Source of the DNA: SZUA-430 sp965227535
Lineage (GTDB): Bacteria; Pseudomonadota; Alphaproteobacteria; Micropepsales; Micropepsaceae
DNA: 64,000 nucleotides
Assembly (NCBI GenBank): GCA_965227535.1
Contig: OZ245761.1
Coordinates: 1,674,001 to 1,738,000, forward strand
Direction: 5' to 3'
The notes under the pieces are model-generated. The model did not search any database. It was given only the letters and a program-made list of their open reading frames with translations, and was not told the origin of the DNA. Within the stretch, counting starts at the first letter, position 1; each line of letters begins with the position of its first letter. A program made the position numbers and the translations under genes. Shown here in pieces: positions 1-9,094 of this stretch.

Positions 1-129
1 TTCGGCCTCATCGACATCGACGGGGGCACGGAACAAATGACTGTGCGCCTGATGGACCGCAACGATACGCAGCTTTGGAAGACCGTCCTCGACCCCGAGC
101 GCCAACGCAAACGCACGCGCCGCGCGTAA
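1..129 (+). CDS. PhoD-like alkaline phosphatase/phosphodiesterase, C-terminal fragment
   Basis: Only the last 42 codons are in the window, reading in frame from base 1 to a TAA at 127-129. The visible tail (GLIDIDGG...VRLMDRND...LWKTVLDPE) has the closing beta-strand pattern of PhoD-like metallophosphatases, which are secreted phosphomonoesterases or phosphodiesterases. The catalytic domain lies outside the window, so the family call rests on this short tail alone. It could be another calcineurin-fold phosphatase. Confidence 0.5.
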   Translation, partial: FGLIDIDGGTEQMTVRLMDRNDTQLWKTVLDPERQRKRTRRA

Positions 130-316
130 CCGGCTGCGGCACTAGGCCCACGTCGGCGACGCCGCCGGGCGCTTGTTGCTGCACTGCGTCCCCAATTAGG
201 CTGGCCGTGCGTCGCCGAAGCGCCGGTGAAAGCCGTGCGGCTCCAGCGGAGTAACGGGGGGCTCATCGCCGCCATCACGGCCATGCGACCCAAGACAGCA
301 AAATTGGAGAGAACGA

Positions 317-646
317 ATGAACAGAACTGGCCTCTTTCTACTTGTCGCGGTCGTCGTCTTAGGAGCCGGCGCCTATTGGTACATGAACCGGCCGAAGCCC
401 GCGGATACGGCCACCGATCCGGCCATGGCGACCGACACCGTGCCGACCGATCCGGCCGCCGCCGCGACCGATCCGGCAGCGGCGCCCGCCGATCCGGCAG
501 CCGCTCCGGCAGACCCGGCAGCAGCACCGGCCGACCCGGCCGCAGCGCCGGCTGATCCCGCCGCCGCGCCGGCCGAAGGTACGCCGGCAGCACCGGCAGA
601 TCCCGTCCCGCCGCCGCCGCCCCCGGGCGACCCGACGCAGCAATAG
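317..646 (+). CDS. Membrane-anchored Ala/Pro/Asp-repeat protein
   Basis: 109-aa protein. Residues 4-22 form one hydrophobic segment (LFLLVAVVVLGAGAYWYM), followed by a tail of near-perfect DPAAAPA heptads (about residues 45-88) and a run of six prolines. The topology suggests an inner-membrane anchor with an extended periplasmic or cell-wall-spanning arm, but no catalytic domain is visible. A GGAGAG Shine-Dalgarno (306-311) precedes the ATG, and a strong intrinsic terminator follows at 667-702, so it looks monocistronic. The heptads are encoded by tandem roughly 21-bp DNA repeats, so the tail length may vary between strains. A similar Ala/Pro-tailed protein lies at 24776-25072. Confidence 0.7.
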   Translation: MNRTGLFLLVAVVVLGAGAYWYMNRPKPADTATDPAMATDTVPTDPAAAATDPAAAPADPAAAPADPAAAPADPAAAPADPAAAPAEGTPAAPADPVPPPPPPGDPTQQ

Positions 647-666
647 TCGTCGTCACGATAGACGCG

Positions 667-702
667 CATACGGCCGGCCTCTGCGCCGGCCGTATGTTTT
701 TT
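667..702 (+). terminator. Intrinsic terminator after the Ala/Pro-repeat gene
   Basis: A 12-bp perfect GC-rich stem (667-678 with 685-696) has a 6-nt loop and is followed by six T residues (697-702). It lies 20 bp after the stop of the 317-646 gene and before the convergent cyclase gene. The minus-strand reading has no T-tract, so it serves the plus strand. Confidence 0.9.
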
Positions 703-710
703 CGCGATCG

Positions 711-2441
711 TCAGCGGCGCAAGAGTCCAGCGCCACGCTGTGCCAAGGCGATCCCTTCCAGATAAAGCGCGCGCAGGTCGGGTCGGCGAAACAGCGTCAC
801 GCGCTTGTCGATGTCGATTGTGCTGACGCGGCCGTAGTGCTCCAGCGCGCTCGCGGCCGACGTTGCGTCGCCCAAATGACCGTGGCACGCGGCGAGCAGC
901 GCCAGGTTGAACGACACCGACGGCTGCAGCGGGATCGCTTCTTTGAGAAGCCGCACGGCGTCGTCGAAACGCCGCTGATCGAAGCGGGCGAGCGCCATGC
1001 CGCTCAGCTGATGTCCGCGGTCGGACGAACTGGGGTTCAAGCGCATCGAGGTTTGCATATGCTCGACCGCGGTATCGGGATCACCCTCGGCCGCGCGCAG
1101 CCAAGCGCTCATCATCCAGGCGATATACGATCCGGGATTCAGCGCCAGCGACCGGTCGAGCAGGATCTGCGCCAGCGGATAGTCCGCGTCGAGCGCCATA
1201 TAGGTGGTTGCGTTCCACGAGAGCGAGTCCGCGTCTTCAGGCGCCAGACGCACGGCCCGCCCCGCATAGTCCAAGGCGAGCTTGCGATGCGGTTCAAGAT
1301 CGGGGGCCCAGTTCGAAACGACGATCTGGCCATGCGCGTAACCCGCCACACTCAAAGCGCGCGCATAGTTCGGATCGAGCGCCAGCGCGCGGTCGATCAG
1401 GCGCACGGCCTCGAACATGCCGTCCTTTTCGTAAGCGTCCACCAGGGCCAGGGCTTTGAGATAGAGATCATAGGCGTCCGCATTCGACGTCGGCCGACGC
1501 GCGGCGCGGCGTATCTCCACGTCCTGCACGGTCGGCTCGATGACGCCGGCGACACTCAGCGCGACACGATCCTGCAGCGCAAAGACGTCGTCCAACGTGT
1601 CTTCGTATTGCTGCGCCCACAGTTGCGAACCGTCGGCCGCGTCCGTCAACTTCACCGCGATGCGCACGCGGTTACCCGCTCTGCGCACGCTGCCTTCGAG
1701 GATGTAGCGCACGCCGAGATCCCGCCCGACGGATTGCGGAGCGACCGACTTCCCCTTGTATTGCTGCGTGGAGGCGCTGGCGATGACGAAGATCGAACGG
1801 ACGCGCGAAAGCGCGGTGGTGATCTCCTCCATCATGCCGTCGGCGAAGTACGCTTGTTCGGGATCGCCGCCGAGATTCTGGAACGGAAGCACGGCCAGCG
1901 ACGGCTCGGTTCGCGCCACCGCAACGCGCGCCGGCGATGGCGCTGCCGTCTCCACGCCGCCCAGCGCGAACGCCTCCGTCGTCTCCGCCATCTTGTCGAG
2001 TTGCAGAATGCCGCGCGACACCAACCGCTCGACGATGGGATCGCGAATGGTCTGACGCACGGCCGCCGAGATCAACGCGCCGCCCGGATCGCTCCTGGCC
2101 ATCAGTCGCGCCGCAACGTTGACGCCGTGGCCCAGCAGGTCGCCGTTCGGCTGCACCATGACGTCGCCCAAATGCACGCCGATACGCACTTTGGGCTTGC
2201 ACGTTTCGGCCAGGCGAAACGCCGCGCGAACCGCCGCCAGGCACGAGCCGAATTCCAGCATGAAGCCGTCGCCGGCCGTGTTGAAGATGCGCCCGCCATG
2301 GCCGGCGGCGACGTCTTCGATGAGCGTGCGCAGCGCCGCGATCTCTGCCGTGGTCTTGCGTTCGTCGGCTTCCGTCCGCGCGGAGTACCCGGCCACGTCC
2401 AACGCCAGGATCGTCGCAAGTTTACGGTTGTCGCCGGTCAT
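711..2441 (-). CDS. Class III adenylate/guanylate cyclase with TolB-like and TPR domains
   Basis: 576 aa. The N-terminal cyclase homology domain (about 5-165) has both metal-binding aspartates (D15 in LALDVAGYS, D58 in NTAGDGF) and the transition-state N/R pair in NVAARL. The position usually occupied by the substrate-selecting lysine near the second Asp is Asn54, so nucleotide choice is uncertain. A TolB-N-like domain follows (AVLPFQNLGGDPEQ..., about 180-300), then TPR-like repeats to the C-terminus. No membrane segment is evident, so it is probably cytosolic. It is close in layout to the 9980-12259 protein, which adds a TM segment. cAMP production coupled to protein-protein sensing is inferred. 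Confidence 0.85.
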   Translation of the reverse strand: MTGDNRKLATILALDVAGYSARTEADERKTTAEIAALRTLIEDVAAGHGGRIFNTAGDGFMLEFGSCLAAVRAAFRLAETCKPKVRIGVHLGDVMVQPNGDLLGHGVNVAARLMARSDPGGALISAAVRQTIRDPIVERLVSRGILQLDKMAETTEAFALGGVETAAPSPARVAVARTEPSLAVLPFQNLGGDPEQAYFADGMMEEITTALSRVRSIFVIASASTQQYKGKSVAPQSVGRDLGVRYILEGSVRRAGNRVRIAVKLTDAADGSQLWAQQYEDTLDDVFALQDRVALSVAGVIEPTVQDVEIRRAARRPTSNADAYDLYLKALALVDAYEKDGMFEAVRLIDRALALDPNYARALSVAGYAHGQIVVSNWAPDLEPHRKLALDYAGRAVRLAPEDADSLSWNATTYMALDADYPLAQILLDRSLALNPGSYIAWMMSAWLRAAEGDPDTAVEHMQTSMRLNPSSSDRGHQLSGMALARFDQRRFDDAVRLLKEAIPLQPSVSFNLALLAACHGHLGDATSAASALEHYGRVSTIDIDKRVTLFRRPDLRALYLEGIALAQRGAGLLRR

Positions 2442-2555
2442 CGCCTCGTCTGAACCTCGTTCGGCCGCGATGCTACGCGAGCGCGTCTCTTAACGCTATT
2501 GAGATTGGCAACGCGCGCAGCTAGCGTGCCGCCCAACAACAACGGGGGACACGTC

Positions 2556-2951
2556 ATGATCCGAGTGGGAGGATGCCTCTGCGGCGCGGTGCGCTATCAG
2601 ATGGAAGGCAAACCCAACGACGTGGCGCTGTGCCACTGTGAGGGATGCCGCAAAAGCTCCGGTGCGCCGGTCATGGCGTGGGCGGGCTATCCTGAAGATC
2701 GGCTGACCGTGACGAAGGGCGCGCCGAAGGTCATCAATTCGTCCGGCAAATCGTTCCGCAGTTTCTGCGCCGCGTGCGGCACGGGGCTGTTCTATCGCAA
2801 CGAAGAATTCCTGCCCGGCGTCGTGGAAGTGACGATCGGTTCGTTCGACGAGCCGGAGTCGCTCCCGCCAACCGTGCACATCCAGGCCGCCGAAGAATTG
2901 AGCTGGATGAAGCGCGCGCACGAACTCCCGCACGTCGAACGCTTCCCATAG
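2556..2951 (+). CDS. GFA/CENP-V family zinc protein
   Basis: 131 aa, beginning MIRVGGCLCGAVRYQ. Zinc-binding cysteines are at 7, 9, 26, 28, 31, 71 and 74, the layout of the glutathione-dependent formaldehyde-activating (GFA)/CENP-V fold. Most bacterial members have no proven reaction, so formaldehyde/GSH chemistry should not be assumed. The ATG at 2556 was preferred to an upstream in-frame start because GGGGGAC sits 5 nt before it and the family begins at this point. The MBL hydrolase gene follows 44 bp downstream in the same direction. Confidence 0.85.
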   Translation: MIRVGGCLCGAVRYQMEGKPNDVALCHCEGCRKSSGAPVMAWAGYPEDRLTVTKGAPKVINSSGKSFRSFCAACGTGLFYRNEEFLPGVVEVTIGSFDEPESLPPTVHIQAAEELSWMKRAHELPHVERFP

Positions 2952-2995
2952 CCGCAAGCGCCTGTCGCGCCGGCTCGTCCAAGGAGAGAACCCTC

Positions 2996-3976
2996 ATGTC
3001 CGCCATCAATCTAGCGCGCTTGTCCGCGTTCGCCCTCATGCTCGCCGCGACCGCGGGCTGCACCACCACGCCGATCGCAGCAAACGCAGCCGCGCCGGCG
3101 CAGCAGACAAAGCTGAACCCCGGCTACCATCGCGTGATGGTCGGCGACTTCGAGGTCACCGCGCTCTCCGACGGCACGTTGCCGTTCGACACCGACAAGT
3201 GGCTGACCAACACAACACCGGCGGAAGTCGAAAAAGCGCTCGCGAAGGTCTACCTGAAGGCCCCGCCCGAATCGTCGGTCAACGCCTTCCTCGTCAACAC
3301 CGGCGCAAAGCTCGTGCTCGTCGACGCGGGATCGGGCGCACTGTTCGGCCCGGCGCTGGGCAAGCTTTTGCTCAACATGGAAGCCGCCGGCTACAAGCCT
3401 GAGCAAGTGGACGAAATCTACATCACCCACATGCACGCCGATCACGTCGGCGGCTTGATGAGCGGCGACAAACTCGTATTCCCGAACGCCGTCGTCCGCG
3501 CCGACAAACACGACGCTGACTTCTGGCTGTCCGACGAAAACCTCAAGAACGCACCCGAAGCGATGAAGTCGTTCTTCGAAGGCGCACGCGCCTCGCTGAA
3601 CCCCTACGTCAAAGCGGGCAAGTTCAAACCCTTCGAAGGCGGCACCGATCTCGTCCCCGGCGTAAAGGCAGTCCCCATGCCCGGCCACACGCCGGGCCAC
3701 ACCTTCTACGTTGCCGAAAGCAAAGGGCAACGGATCGTCTTCTGGGGCGACCTCGTCCACGTCGAAGCGGTACAGCTGCCCAATCCGTCCGTCACGGCCG
3801 TCTTCGACGTCGATTCCAAAGCCGCCGCCGCCCAACGCAAGAAAGCGCTCGCCGACCTCGCCAAACAGGGCACGCTCATCGGCGCCCCTCACATCGCCTT
3901 CCCCGGCATCGGCCGACTGCGCAAAGATGGCAAGGGCTACGCGTGGGTGCCGGTGAACTATTCGGCGAAGCCCTAA
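2996..3976 (+). CDS. Exported MBL-fold hydrolase (lactonase/organophosphatase-like)
   Basis: 326 aa. An N-terminal export signal has a possible but weak lipobox (TAGC, Cys22). The metallo-beta-lactamase motif THMHADHVGG (H145, H147, D149, H150) and a later GHTPGHT histidine support a dinuclear zinc site. The GYHRVMVGDFEVTALSDG opening is typical of the group that includes AHL lactonases and methyl-parathion hydrolases. The substrate cannot be read from sequence. The start was chosen for AAGGAGAG 8-15 nt upstream and for the signal peptide. It follows the GFA gene closely and precedes a DUF1330-like gene, possibly as one transcript. Confidence 0.85.
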   Translation: MSAINLARLSAFALMLAATAGCTTTPIAANAAAPAQQTKLNPGYHRVMVGDFEVTALSDGTLPFDTDKWLTNTTPAEVEKALAKVYLKAPPESSVNAFLVNTGAKLVLVDAGSGALFGPALGKLLLNMEAAGYKPEQVDEIYITHMHADHVGGLMSGDKLVFPNAVVRADKHDADFWLSDENLKNAPEAMKSFFEGARASLNPYVKAGKFKPFEGGTDLVPGVKAVPMPGHTPGHTFYVAESKGQRIVFWGDLVHVEAVQLPNPSVTAVFDVDSKAAAAQRKKALADLAKQGTLIGAPHIAFPGIGRLRKDGKGYAWVPVNYSAKP

Positions 3977-4013
3977 GTCTAGCGGCGCCTTGGCACGGAC
4001 GGGGAACTTCCAC

Positions 4014-4427
4014 ATGGCCACACCGAAAGACCTCAACGAAGCGTTCACTCGCGAGCTTCCCGACAACGGTCCGGTGGTGATGGTCAACCTCGTGCGTTTC
4101 CGGGAACGCTCGCGCGACGGCAACGGCACGGGCTGGGATGCCTATTCCCGCTACGGCAAAGGCGACATGCCGCTCTTGAAGAAAGTGGGCGGAACGGTCT
4201 TATGGGCCGGCCACGTCGAAGGCGCTGTGGTCGGCGATCTCGGCGACGGCCGATGGGATTGGGTTGTCGTCGTTTGGTATCCCTCGCGCGCCGCGTTCCT
4301 GGCGATGATGACGTCCCCGGAATACGCTGAGATCAACGTCGACCGCGAGAACGGCGTGGAAGACCACGTCGTCCTCGCCGCCAATCAGACCTATTCCAAA
4401 TTCGAAGTGAATCGCCCCGCACCCTGA
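4014..4427 (+). CDS. DUF1330-like dimeric alpha/beta-barrel protein
   Basis: 137 aa. The pattern PVVMVNLVRFRE...YGKGDMPLLKKVGGTVLWAGHVEG...WDWVVVVWYPSRAAF resembles DUF1330/ferredoxin-like dimeric barrel proteins, many of unknown function. Cytosolic, no signal peptide. The ATG at 4014 follows GGGGAAC. A TTG at 3990 is possible but lacks a ribosome site. It lies 37 bp after the MBL hydrolase and may be co-transcribed with it. Confidence 0.75.
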   Translation: MATPKDLNEAFTRELPDNGPVVMVNLVRFRERSRDGNGTGWDAYSRYGKGDMPLLKKVGGTVLWAGHVEGAVVGDLGDGRWDWVVVVWYPSRAAFLAMMTSPEYAEINVDRENGVEDHVVLAANQTYSKFEVNRPAP

Positions 4428-4439
4428 CGTCGGCGGCCG

Positions 4440-4961
4440 TCATTCGGATGCAGCCGCCGCCTTCGCGGCCGCCCGCAAGATCTCAGGCAGCGGACGGCCG
4501 CTATCCGGCCGCCGCGAGGCTTCGAGAAAATCCTGAAACTCGTTGGCGAACAGGTCGCGGCGAACGCGCCACCAGATTTGAACGCCCGGCATATGAAACC
4601 ACGTCAGCATCCATTTGTAATTCGAGTCCCAATTATGCTCGGTCAGGAATCCACTCTTGTATTGGTAGTAGGCGTTCTCCCAAATCTTGAACAAGCCCGC
4701 CATGAGAAACGAGAACTGCAGCAGCTGCTCGTCGGACAATTCTTCCAGCTTCTTTGAACCGCTGGTCCCCGCAAACACGACGTCGGAATGGCTCGACAGC
4801 GTCTCGAGATAAACCGTGAACGTATCCGACAATTGCTGATGCACCTGCGCGCGCGCGATCGCCGTGTTCTGCCGGATCTGCAACCCGACGAACACCAGCG
4901 ACCCAAAGATGCCGAGCACGGCGACGACTTGCCCGAGATATTGGATCTCTTCGAAGGTCAT
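4440..4961 (-). CDS. Single-TM protein, paralogue B of a coupled pair
   Basis: 173 aa of unknown function. The N-terminus (MTFEEIQYLGQVVAVLGIFGSLVFVGLQIRQ, about 1-31) is one membrane helix followed by a basic/amphipathic stretch (QNTAIARAQV) and a soluble helical domain with conserved-looking Trp residues. The upstream gene starts with nearly the same arrangement, so the two are tandem paralogues. Its ATG overlaps the upstream stop by 4 bp (ATGA, 4958-4961), indicating translational coupling and probably a hetero-oligomer. No enzymatic motif is seen. Confidence 0.7.
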   Translation of the reverse strand: MTFEEIQYLGQVVAVLGIFGSLVFVGLQIRQNTAIARAQVHQQLSDTFTVYLETLSSHSDVVFAGTSGSKKLEELSDEQLLQFSFLMAGLFKIWENAYYQYKSGFLTEHNWDSNYKWMLTWFHMPGVQIWWRVRRDLFANEFQDFLEASRRPDSGRPLPEILRAAAKAAAASE

Positions 4962-5542
4962 GAGTCCGCTGTCTCGCTCTGCGGATTCTCTTTTCGCGCC
5001 GTTGCGACGCCGCCGGGAAGGTCCGCTGGTTGAGCTTCATGTGCGCCGGGCGTGAGGCGCGCGGCATCGTGGCCGGGTTGGAGTTTCTTGAAGCGGCCGT
5101 TCACATACGCGACGAAGTCTTTTCCGTAGATGCCGGTCCGTTGCGCGCGCCGCCATTCGGCCGCGAACACGGGCGCGGTGAGGTACCAGCAGGCGTTCTG
5201 CGACATGTTGTCGAGAAAACGCGCATCGATCAGGCCGTCGCGCGAGGCATTAAAGGCGTCTCGAAGTGGCGCAATCGTCAAATTGAAGTAGACGAGAATT
5301 TGTGTCGCCTCCGTCGGGCTCAACGGTGCCGGCTCGAACATCACTTTGCGAAAGATAACCGCGAGTTCCGGGCGCATAAGCTCGCGGAGCGTTCCCAGAT
5401 AATTTTCAGACACCGCCTGAGAGACCTGAGCGCGGGCGATCTGATTGGTTTGTCGCTGCTGAAAGTAGATCGCAACGAGAGAGCCGATGATTGCGACCAC
5501 GCCGACGATCTGGCTGATGTAGGCAAGTTCTTCGAGTGTCAT
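4958..5542 (-). CDS. Single-TM protein, paralogue A of a coupled pair
   Basis: 194 aa. It starts MTLEELAYISQIVGVVAIIGSLVAIYF, then QQRQTNQIARAQVSQAVSENY, matching the downstream protein over the TM and juxtamembrane region and diverging after that. The ATG at 5542 was preferred to an upstream start because the TM then sits at the N-terminus exactly as in the paralogue. It is only 11 bp from the stop of the 1115-aa cyclase/ATPase gene on the same strand, so the three genes may form one operon. Function unknown. Confidence 0.7.
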   Translation of the reverse strand: MTLEELAYISQIVGVVAIIGSLVAIYFQQRQTNQIARAQVSQAVSENYLGTLRELMRPELAVIFRKVMFEPAPLSPTEATQILVYFNLTIAPLRDAFNASRDGLIDARFLDNMSQNACWYLTAPVFAAEWRRAQRTGIYGKDFVAYVNGRFKKLQPGHDAARLTPGAHEAQPADLPGGVATARKENPQSETADS

Positions 5543-5553
5543 GCGCGATCCTT

Positions 5554-8500
5554 CTAGGCAAATTCGCGAGCCAGGCGGTCGAGCTGGATCGTCGCGCCCA
5601 TATTGCCATACCACTGCCGCGCCTGCTCCAACTCGCGCCGGGCTGTCGCGGCGTCGCCGCGCGCCAGCGCTAGGCGCGCGCGGCATTCATGCAGCTCCGG
5701 AAGATAGACGTTGATCTCGAACTCGTCGGTCAGGGCTTGCGCCCGTTCGAGCGCAAGGTCTGCCCGCGCGAACGCTTGCACGCCACCCCGCTTGAGCTGC
5801 GTACGGATGAACGCGAGATGCCCGCGAATCTCGTCGAACCGGGACCCCTGCGAGCGCGCGACGTCCGCGGCCGCCTGGGCCTGCTGTTCGGCGCCCTCGA
5901 TGTCGTCCTTGCCCAGCAGCGCGAGCGAGAGTTCGGCGCGCACCCATCCCTCAAACTCGCGATTGGCGCCGGCGAGCGCCAGCTCCACCGCTTCGCTGGA
6001 CGCCGCGACCGCTGCGTCCCATCGCCCTTCGAGTCGCAAAGCGACGCCTTGCGTTATCACGCTGATCATTCTTGACTGCGGCGTCGCCGATCTCTCCCCT
6101 GAGACGCGCGAGATGTCGACATAGGCGCGGGCCGCGGCGGCGTCTGCGCACGCGACGGCCATCTCCGAGTTCGGCAGGCCGAGCCAGGTTTGGATTTCAA
6201 AGTCGCCGCATTCGCGCGCCAGCGCCGCGACTTTCGCGATTGCCGCCCTTCCTTCCGCAATACGCCCGCTCCTGATCAGCATCCAGGCGTGACTGTCGAG
6301 CAACCCGAGATAGGGGCTGTAACCCGAGTAGGGCTTGCCCAGCTCCGGATCGGCCGGAAGGTGCTCGAACGCCCATTCGCACGACGCGAGCCCTTCCTTC
6401 AGCCGGCCGGCGAGAACCGTGCCGAAGCCGAAGAACGCGCGCTGCGCGATCTGCAAGCCCTGATCGTCGGTCTGCTCGGCGAGCCGGATCCCCTCCTTCG
6501 CATAGCGGCAATATTCGTCCGACAAGCCTTCGACGAGACCCAAGAAGCACCCATAGATGCCGTTCAACGCAGCCTGCGCCGTGATGTCGCTGGAGGCACG
6601 CGCAAGCTTCAGCCCTTCCTCGAAGACCTCGGTGATTTCCTTCTCCGGTGTCCCCAGCCGCCAGCTGAGGCCCAGCGCGCCCGCGCAAGCGGCGACGCCG
6701 AGCTGCACGGTCTCCGTCGTCTGCGGCGCATCGCGCAGCAGCCGGCGCGCGCTCTGCCAGTGACGCAGCGCTTCGGTCGCGTTGGTCAGGCCCGCCCACT
6801 GCGCGGCGCGGCCGTGCCATTGCGCCGCGGTCAGCATCTCACCGGCCTCTTCCCAGTGATGCGCGAGGAGCGCCGCCTTTTCGTCAAGGTGCTCAGGGTC
6901 TTGCCGCTCCACCGCCTCCGCCAAGGTACGGTGAATCTTCTGCCGCCGTTCCGACAACAGGCTTCCCAACGCCACTTCCTGCGTCAGCGGATGCTTGAAG
7001 GCGTATTCGATGGTCGGATACAGCGCCTGCTCGTGAATGAACTCGGACCGGCACAAGGTGGCGAGTGCGGCTTTCAATTCGTCCCGTGAAAGCGCCGCGA
7101 CCGCGGCCAGCAACGGCTCGGAAAAATCCTTGCCGATCACCGACGCCGTCTGCAGCAAACGCTTCTCGCGTTCCACCAGACGATCGATACGCGCGGCAAG
7201 TATCGACTTCACGTTCGACGGCACGTCCAAACGCTCGGTCGGCGTCGCCAATCTGTAATTGCCGGGTTCGCCCACAAGATGGCCCGTCTCAAGAAGGTTC
7301 TGCGCGACCTCTTCGATGAAAAACGGATTGCCGCTTGTGCGCAGGTGGATCGGCCGGGTCAACGCCTGGATGCTGGGATCGCTGCCTAAGAGGCTTGCGA
7401 GAAGCTCGCCCGACGCGCGTTCGTCCAGCGGCGTTAACGGAATCTGGCGGTACCACGACTTCTGCATCCATTCGGCGCGAAACTCGGGCCGGAAATTCAG
7501 CAGCAGCAAACTGTGCGACCCTTCGCGCGCATCGACCATATGCTCCAGAAACTCGGCGCTTGCCGCATCAAGCCAATGCAAATCCTCAATCATCGTCACG
7601 GTGGGTTGCTGGGCGCTCGCGCTGCGGATGATCTGACGAATGACCCCTATCAGCAGACGCTGGCGCACTTCCGGATCAAGTCGCGGCGCAGGGTTTTGAG
7701 GATCGCCGACGCCCAAAAATTCGCAAACCAGCGGAAGCGTCTCGGCGAACTTTGGTCCCAGCGCCGCCATATGCTTCGCGATCTTGGCGCGGGATGCCTG
7801 TTCGTCATCCTCACCCGCGATGCCGAAGTAGGAGCGAAACACGTCGAGGATCGGCAGGAACGGGATGTTGCGCCCGTGGGCCACTGCCCTGCCCTCGAAC
7901 ACGCGCATGCCCTTGGCGCGGCAGCGCTCGAGGAACTCGAAGCAGAGGCGGCTCTTGCCGGTGCCGGCCTCCGCGACGACGCCGATCACCTGGCCGTTGC
8001 CGGCAGCCGTCTGTTCGAGCGCGTCTTCCAATGTGCGTAGGTCCGAGGCGCGACCGACAAAGCGGCTCAAGCCCCGCGAGCGGGAGACGTCGAAGCGGCT
8101 GCGCGAGCTGCCCATGCCGTTGAGGCGATGCACGTGCATGGGGTTCGCCACGCCCTTGACGCGAAACTCGCCGAGGTCTTCGAGGTCGAAGTAGCCGCGC
8201 GCGAGGGCCGCGGTATTGGCGCTGACGAAGCAGGTGTTTGGTTCGGCCAGGTTCTCCATGCGCTGCGCGAGGCCCACGGTGTGACCCTGCGCCGTGTAGT
8301 CCATGCGCAGATCGTCGCTAATCGTGCCGACCACGACCTCGCCGGAGTTGAGGCCCATGCGGGTTGAGAAGCTCAATCCCTGCGCGCGTTTGAGTTCGCT
8401 GGCGTAACGCGCGATCTCGTCACGCAGATGCAGCGCCGCGTAGCACGCGCGCTGGGCATGATCTTCATGTGCGATCGGCGCCCCGAAGAGGGCCATGATC

Positions 8501-8901
8501 CCGTCGCCCGTGAACTTGTCGACGAACCCTTCGAAGCGCTCGACGCCTTCGGTGAGAATGGCAAAGAACTTCGACATGATGCGCGAGAAAGCCTCGGGAT
8601 CGAGACTCTCGGCCAACTCCATCGACCCCTTCACATCGGCGAAGAGCACCGTCACCTGCTTCCGCTCACCCTCGACGGCCGGCTTCGCCTGACGGATCTT
8701 GTCGGCAAGGTGCTTCGGCGTTTCGCGAGACGGGGGGACGGGTGGCGGTCCGCCGACCTTGGCGCCGCACTCCAAACAGAACTTGGCGCCGGTGGGCAGC
8801 TCGACGTTGCAGGCCTTGCAGCGCGCCGCCATCGCGGCACCGCATTCGCCGCAAAACTTCGCGCGATCGGGATTGTCGCTGCCGCACGAGATGCACTTCA
8901 A
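5554..8901 (-). CDS. Zinc-ribbon class III adenylate cyclase with STAND-like ATPase and TPRs
   Basis: 1115 aa. Two zinc ribbons open the protein (Cys 3, 6, 17, 20 and 28, 31, 42, 45). A class III cyclase domain follows, with VTVLFADVKGS and DKFTGDGIMALFGAP, keeping both metal Asp residues and the Lys expected of adenylate cyclases. A P-loop ATPase comes next (AEAGTGKSRLCFEF; Walker B-like VTMIEDLHWLD) of the AAA_16/STAND type, then a long TPR-rich C-terminal half. This is a known regulator architecture in proteobacteria and actinobacteria. Ligands are unknown. Translation starts at TTG with GGGGGG about 10 nt upstream. Confidence 0.88.
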   Translation of the reverse strand: MKCISCGSDNPDRAKFCGECGAAMAARCKACNVELPTGAKFCLECGAKVGGPPPVPPSRETPKHLADKIRQAKPAVEGERKQVTVLFADVKGSMELAESLDPEAFSRIMSKFFAILTEGVERFEGFVDKFTGDGIMALFGAPIAHEDHAQRACYAALHLRDEIARYASELKRAQGLSFSTRMGLNSGEVVVGTISDDLRMDYTAQGHTVGLAQRMENLAEPNTCFVSANTAALARGYFDLEDLGEFRVKGVANPMHVHRLNGMGSSRSRFDVSRSRGLSRFVGRASDLRTLEDALEQTAAGNGQVIGVVAEAGTGKSRLCFEFLERCRAKGMRVFEGRAVAHGRNIPFLPILDVFRSYFGIAGEDDEQASRAKIAKHMAALGPKFAETLPLVCEFLGVGDPQNPAPRLDPEVRQRLLIGVIRQIIRSASAQQPTVTMIEDLHWLDAASAEFLEHMVDAREGSHSLLLLNFRPEFRAEWMQKSWYRQIPLTPLDERASGELLASLLGSDPSIQALTRPIHLRTSGNPFFIEEVAQNLLETGHLVGEPGNYRLATPTERLDVPSNVKSILAARIDRLVEREKRLLQTASVIGKDFSEPLLAAVAALSRDELKAALATLCRSEFIHEQALYPTIEYAFKHPLTQEVALGSLLSERRQKIHRTLAEAVERQDPEHLDEKAALLAHHWEEAGEMLTAAQWHGRAAQWAGLTNATEALRHWQSARRLLRDAPQTTETVQLGVAACAGALGLSWRLGTPEKEITEVFEEGLKLARASSDITAQAALNGIYGCFLGLVEGLSDEYCRYAKEGIRLAEQTDDQGLQIAQRAFFGFGTVLAGRLKEGLASCEWAFEHLPADPELGKPYSGYSPYLGLLDSHAWMLIRSGRIAEGRAAIAKVAALARECGDFEIQTWLGLPNSEMAVACADAAAARAYVDISRVSGERSATPQSRMISVITQGVALRLEGRWDAAVAASSEAVELALAGANREFEGWVRAELSLALLGKDDIEGAEQQAQAAADVARSQGSRFDEIRGHLAFIRTQLKRGGVQAFARADLALERAQALTDEFEINVYLPELHECRARLALARGDAATARRELEQARQWYGNMGATIQLDRLAREFA

Positions 8902-9094
8902 ACTAGAGAACCCCCCAAGTGCCGCGGCGCGACGTGGCTAGCATGTTACGCAGCGACGCGGGTTAAGGCCAGGAGGTACCGTCCACGACGCCGCCAGGGG
9001 TCCGACCAAGTTGCCCAAGATGATGACGTCCGAATTCCGCCAGCAACGCCGCCAAGGATTATGCACACTCTGCGCTGTTCGAAGGAGAGAACGT

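Noticed and set aside
430..590. Tandem roughly 21-bp DNA repeats
   Set aside because: Fully explained by DPAAAPA heptad codons, not a non-coding repeat array.
837..2453. Long plus-strand open frame opposite the cyclase gene
   Set aside because: A mirror frame of the high-GC cyclase/TPR gene. It is Arg/His-rich and has no domain or ribosome site.
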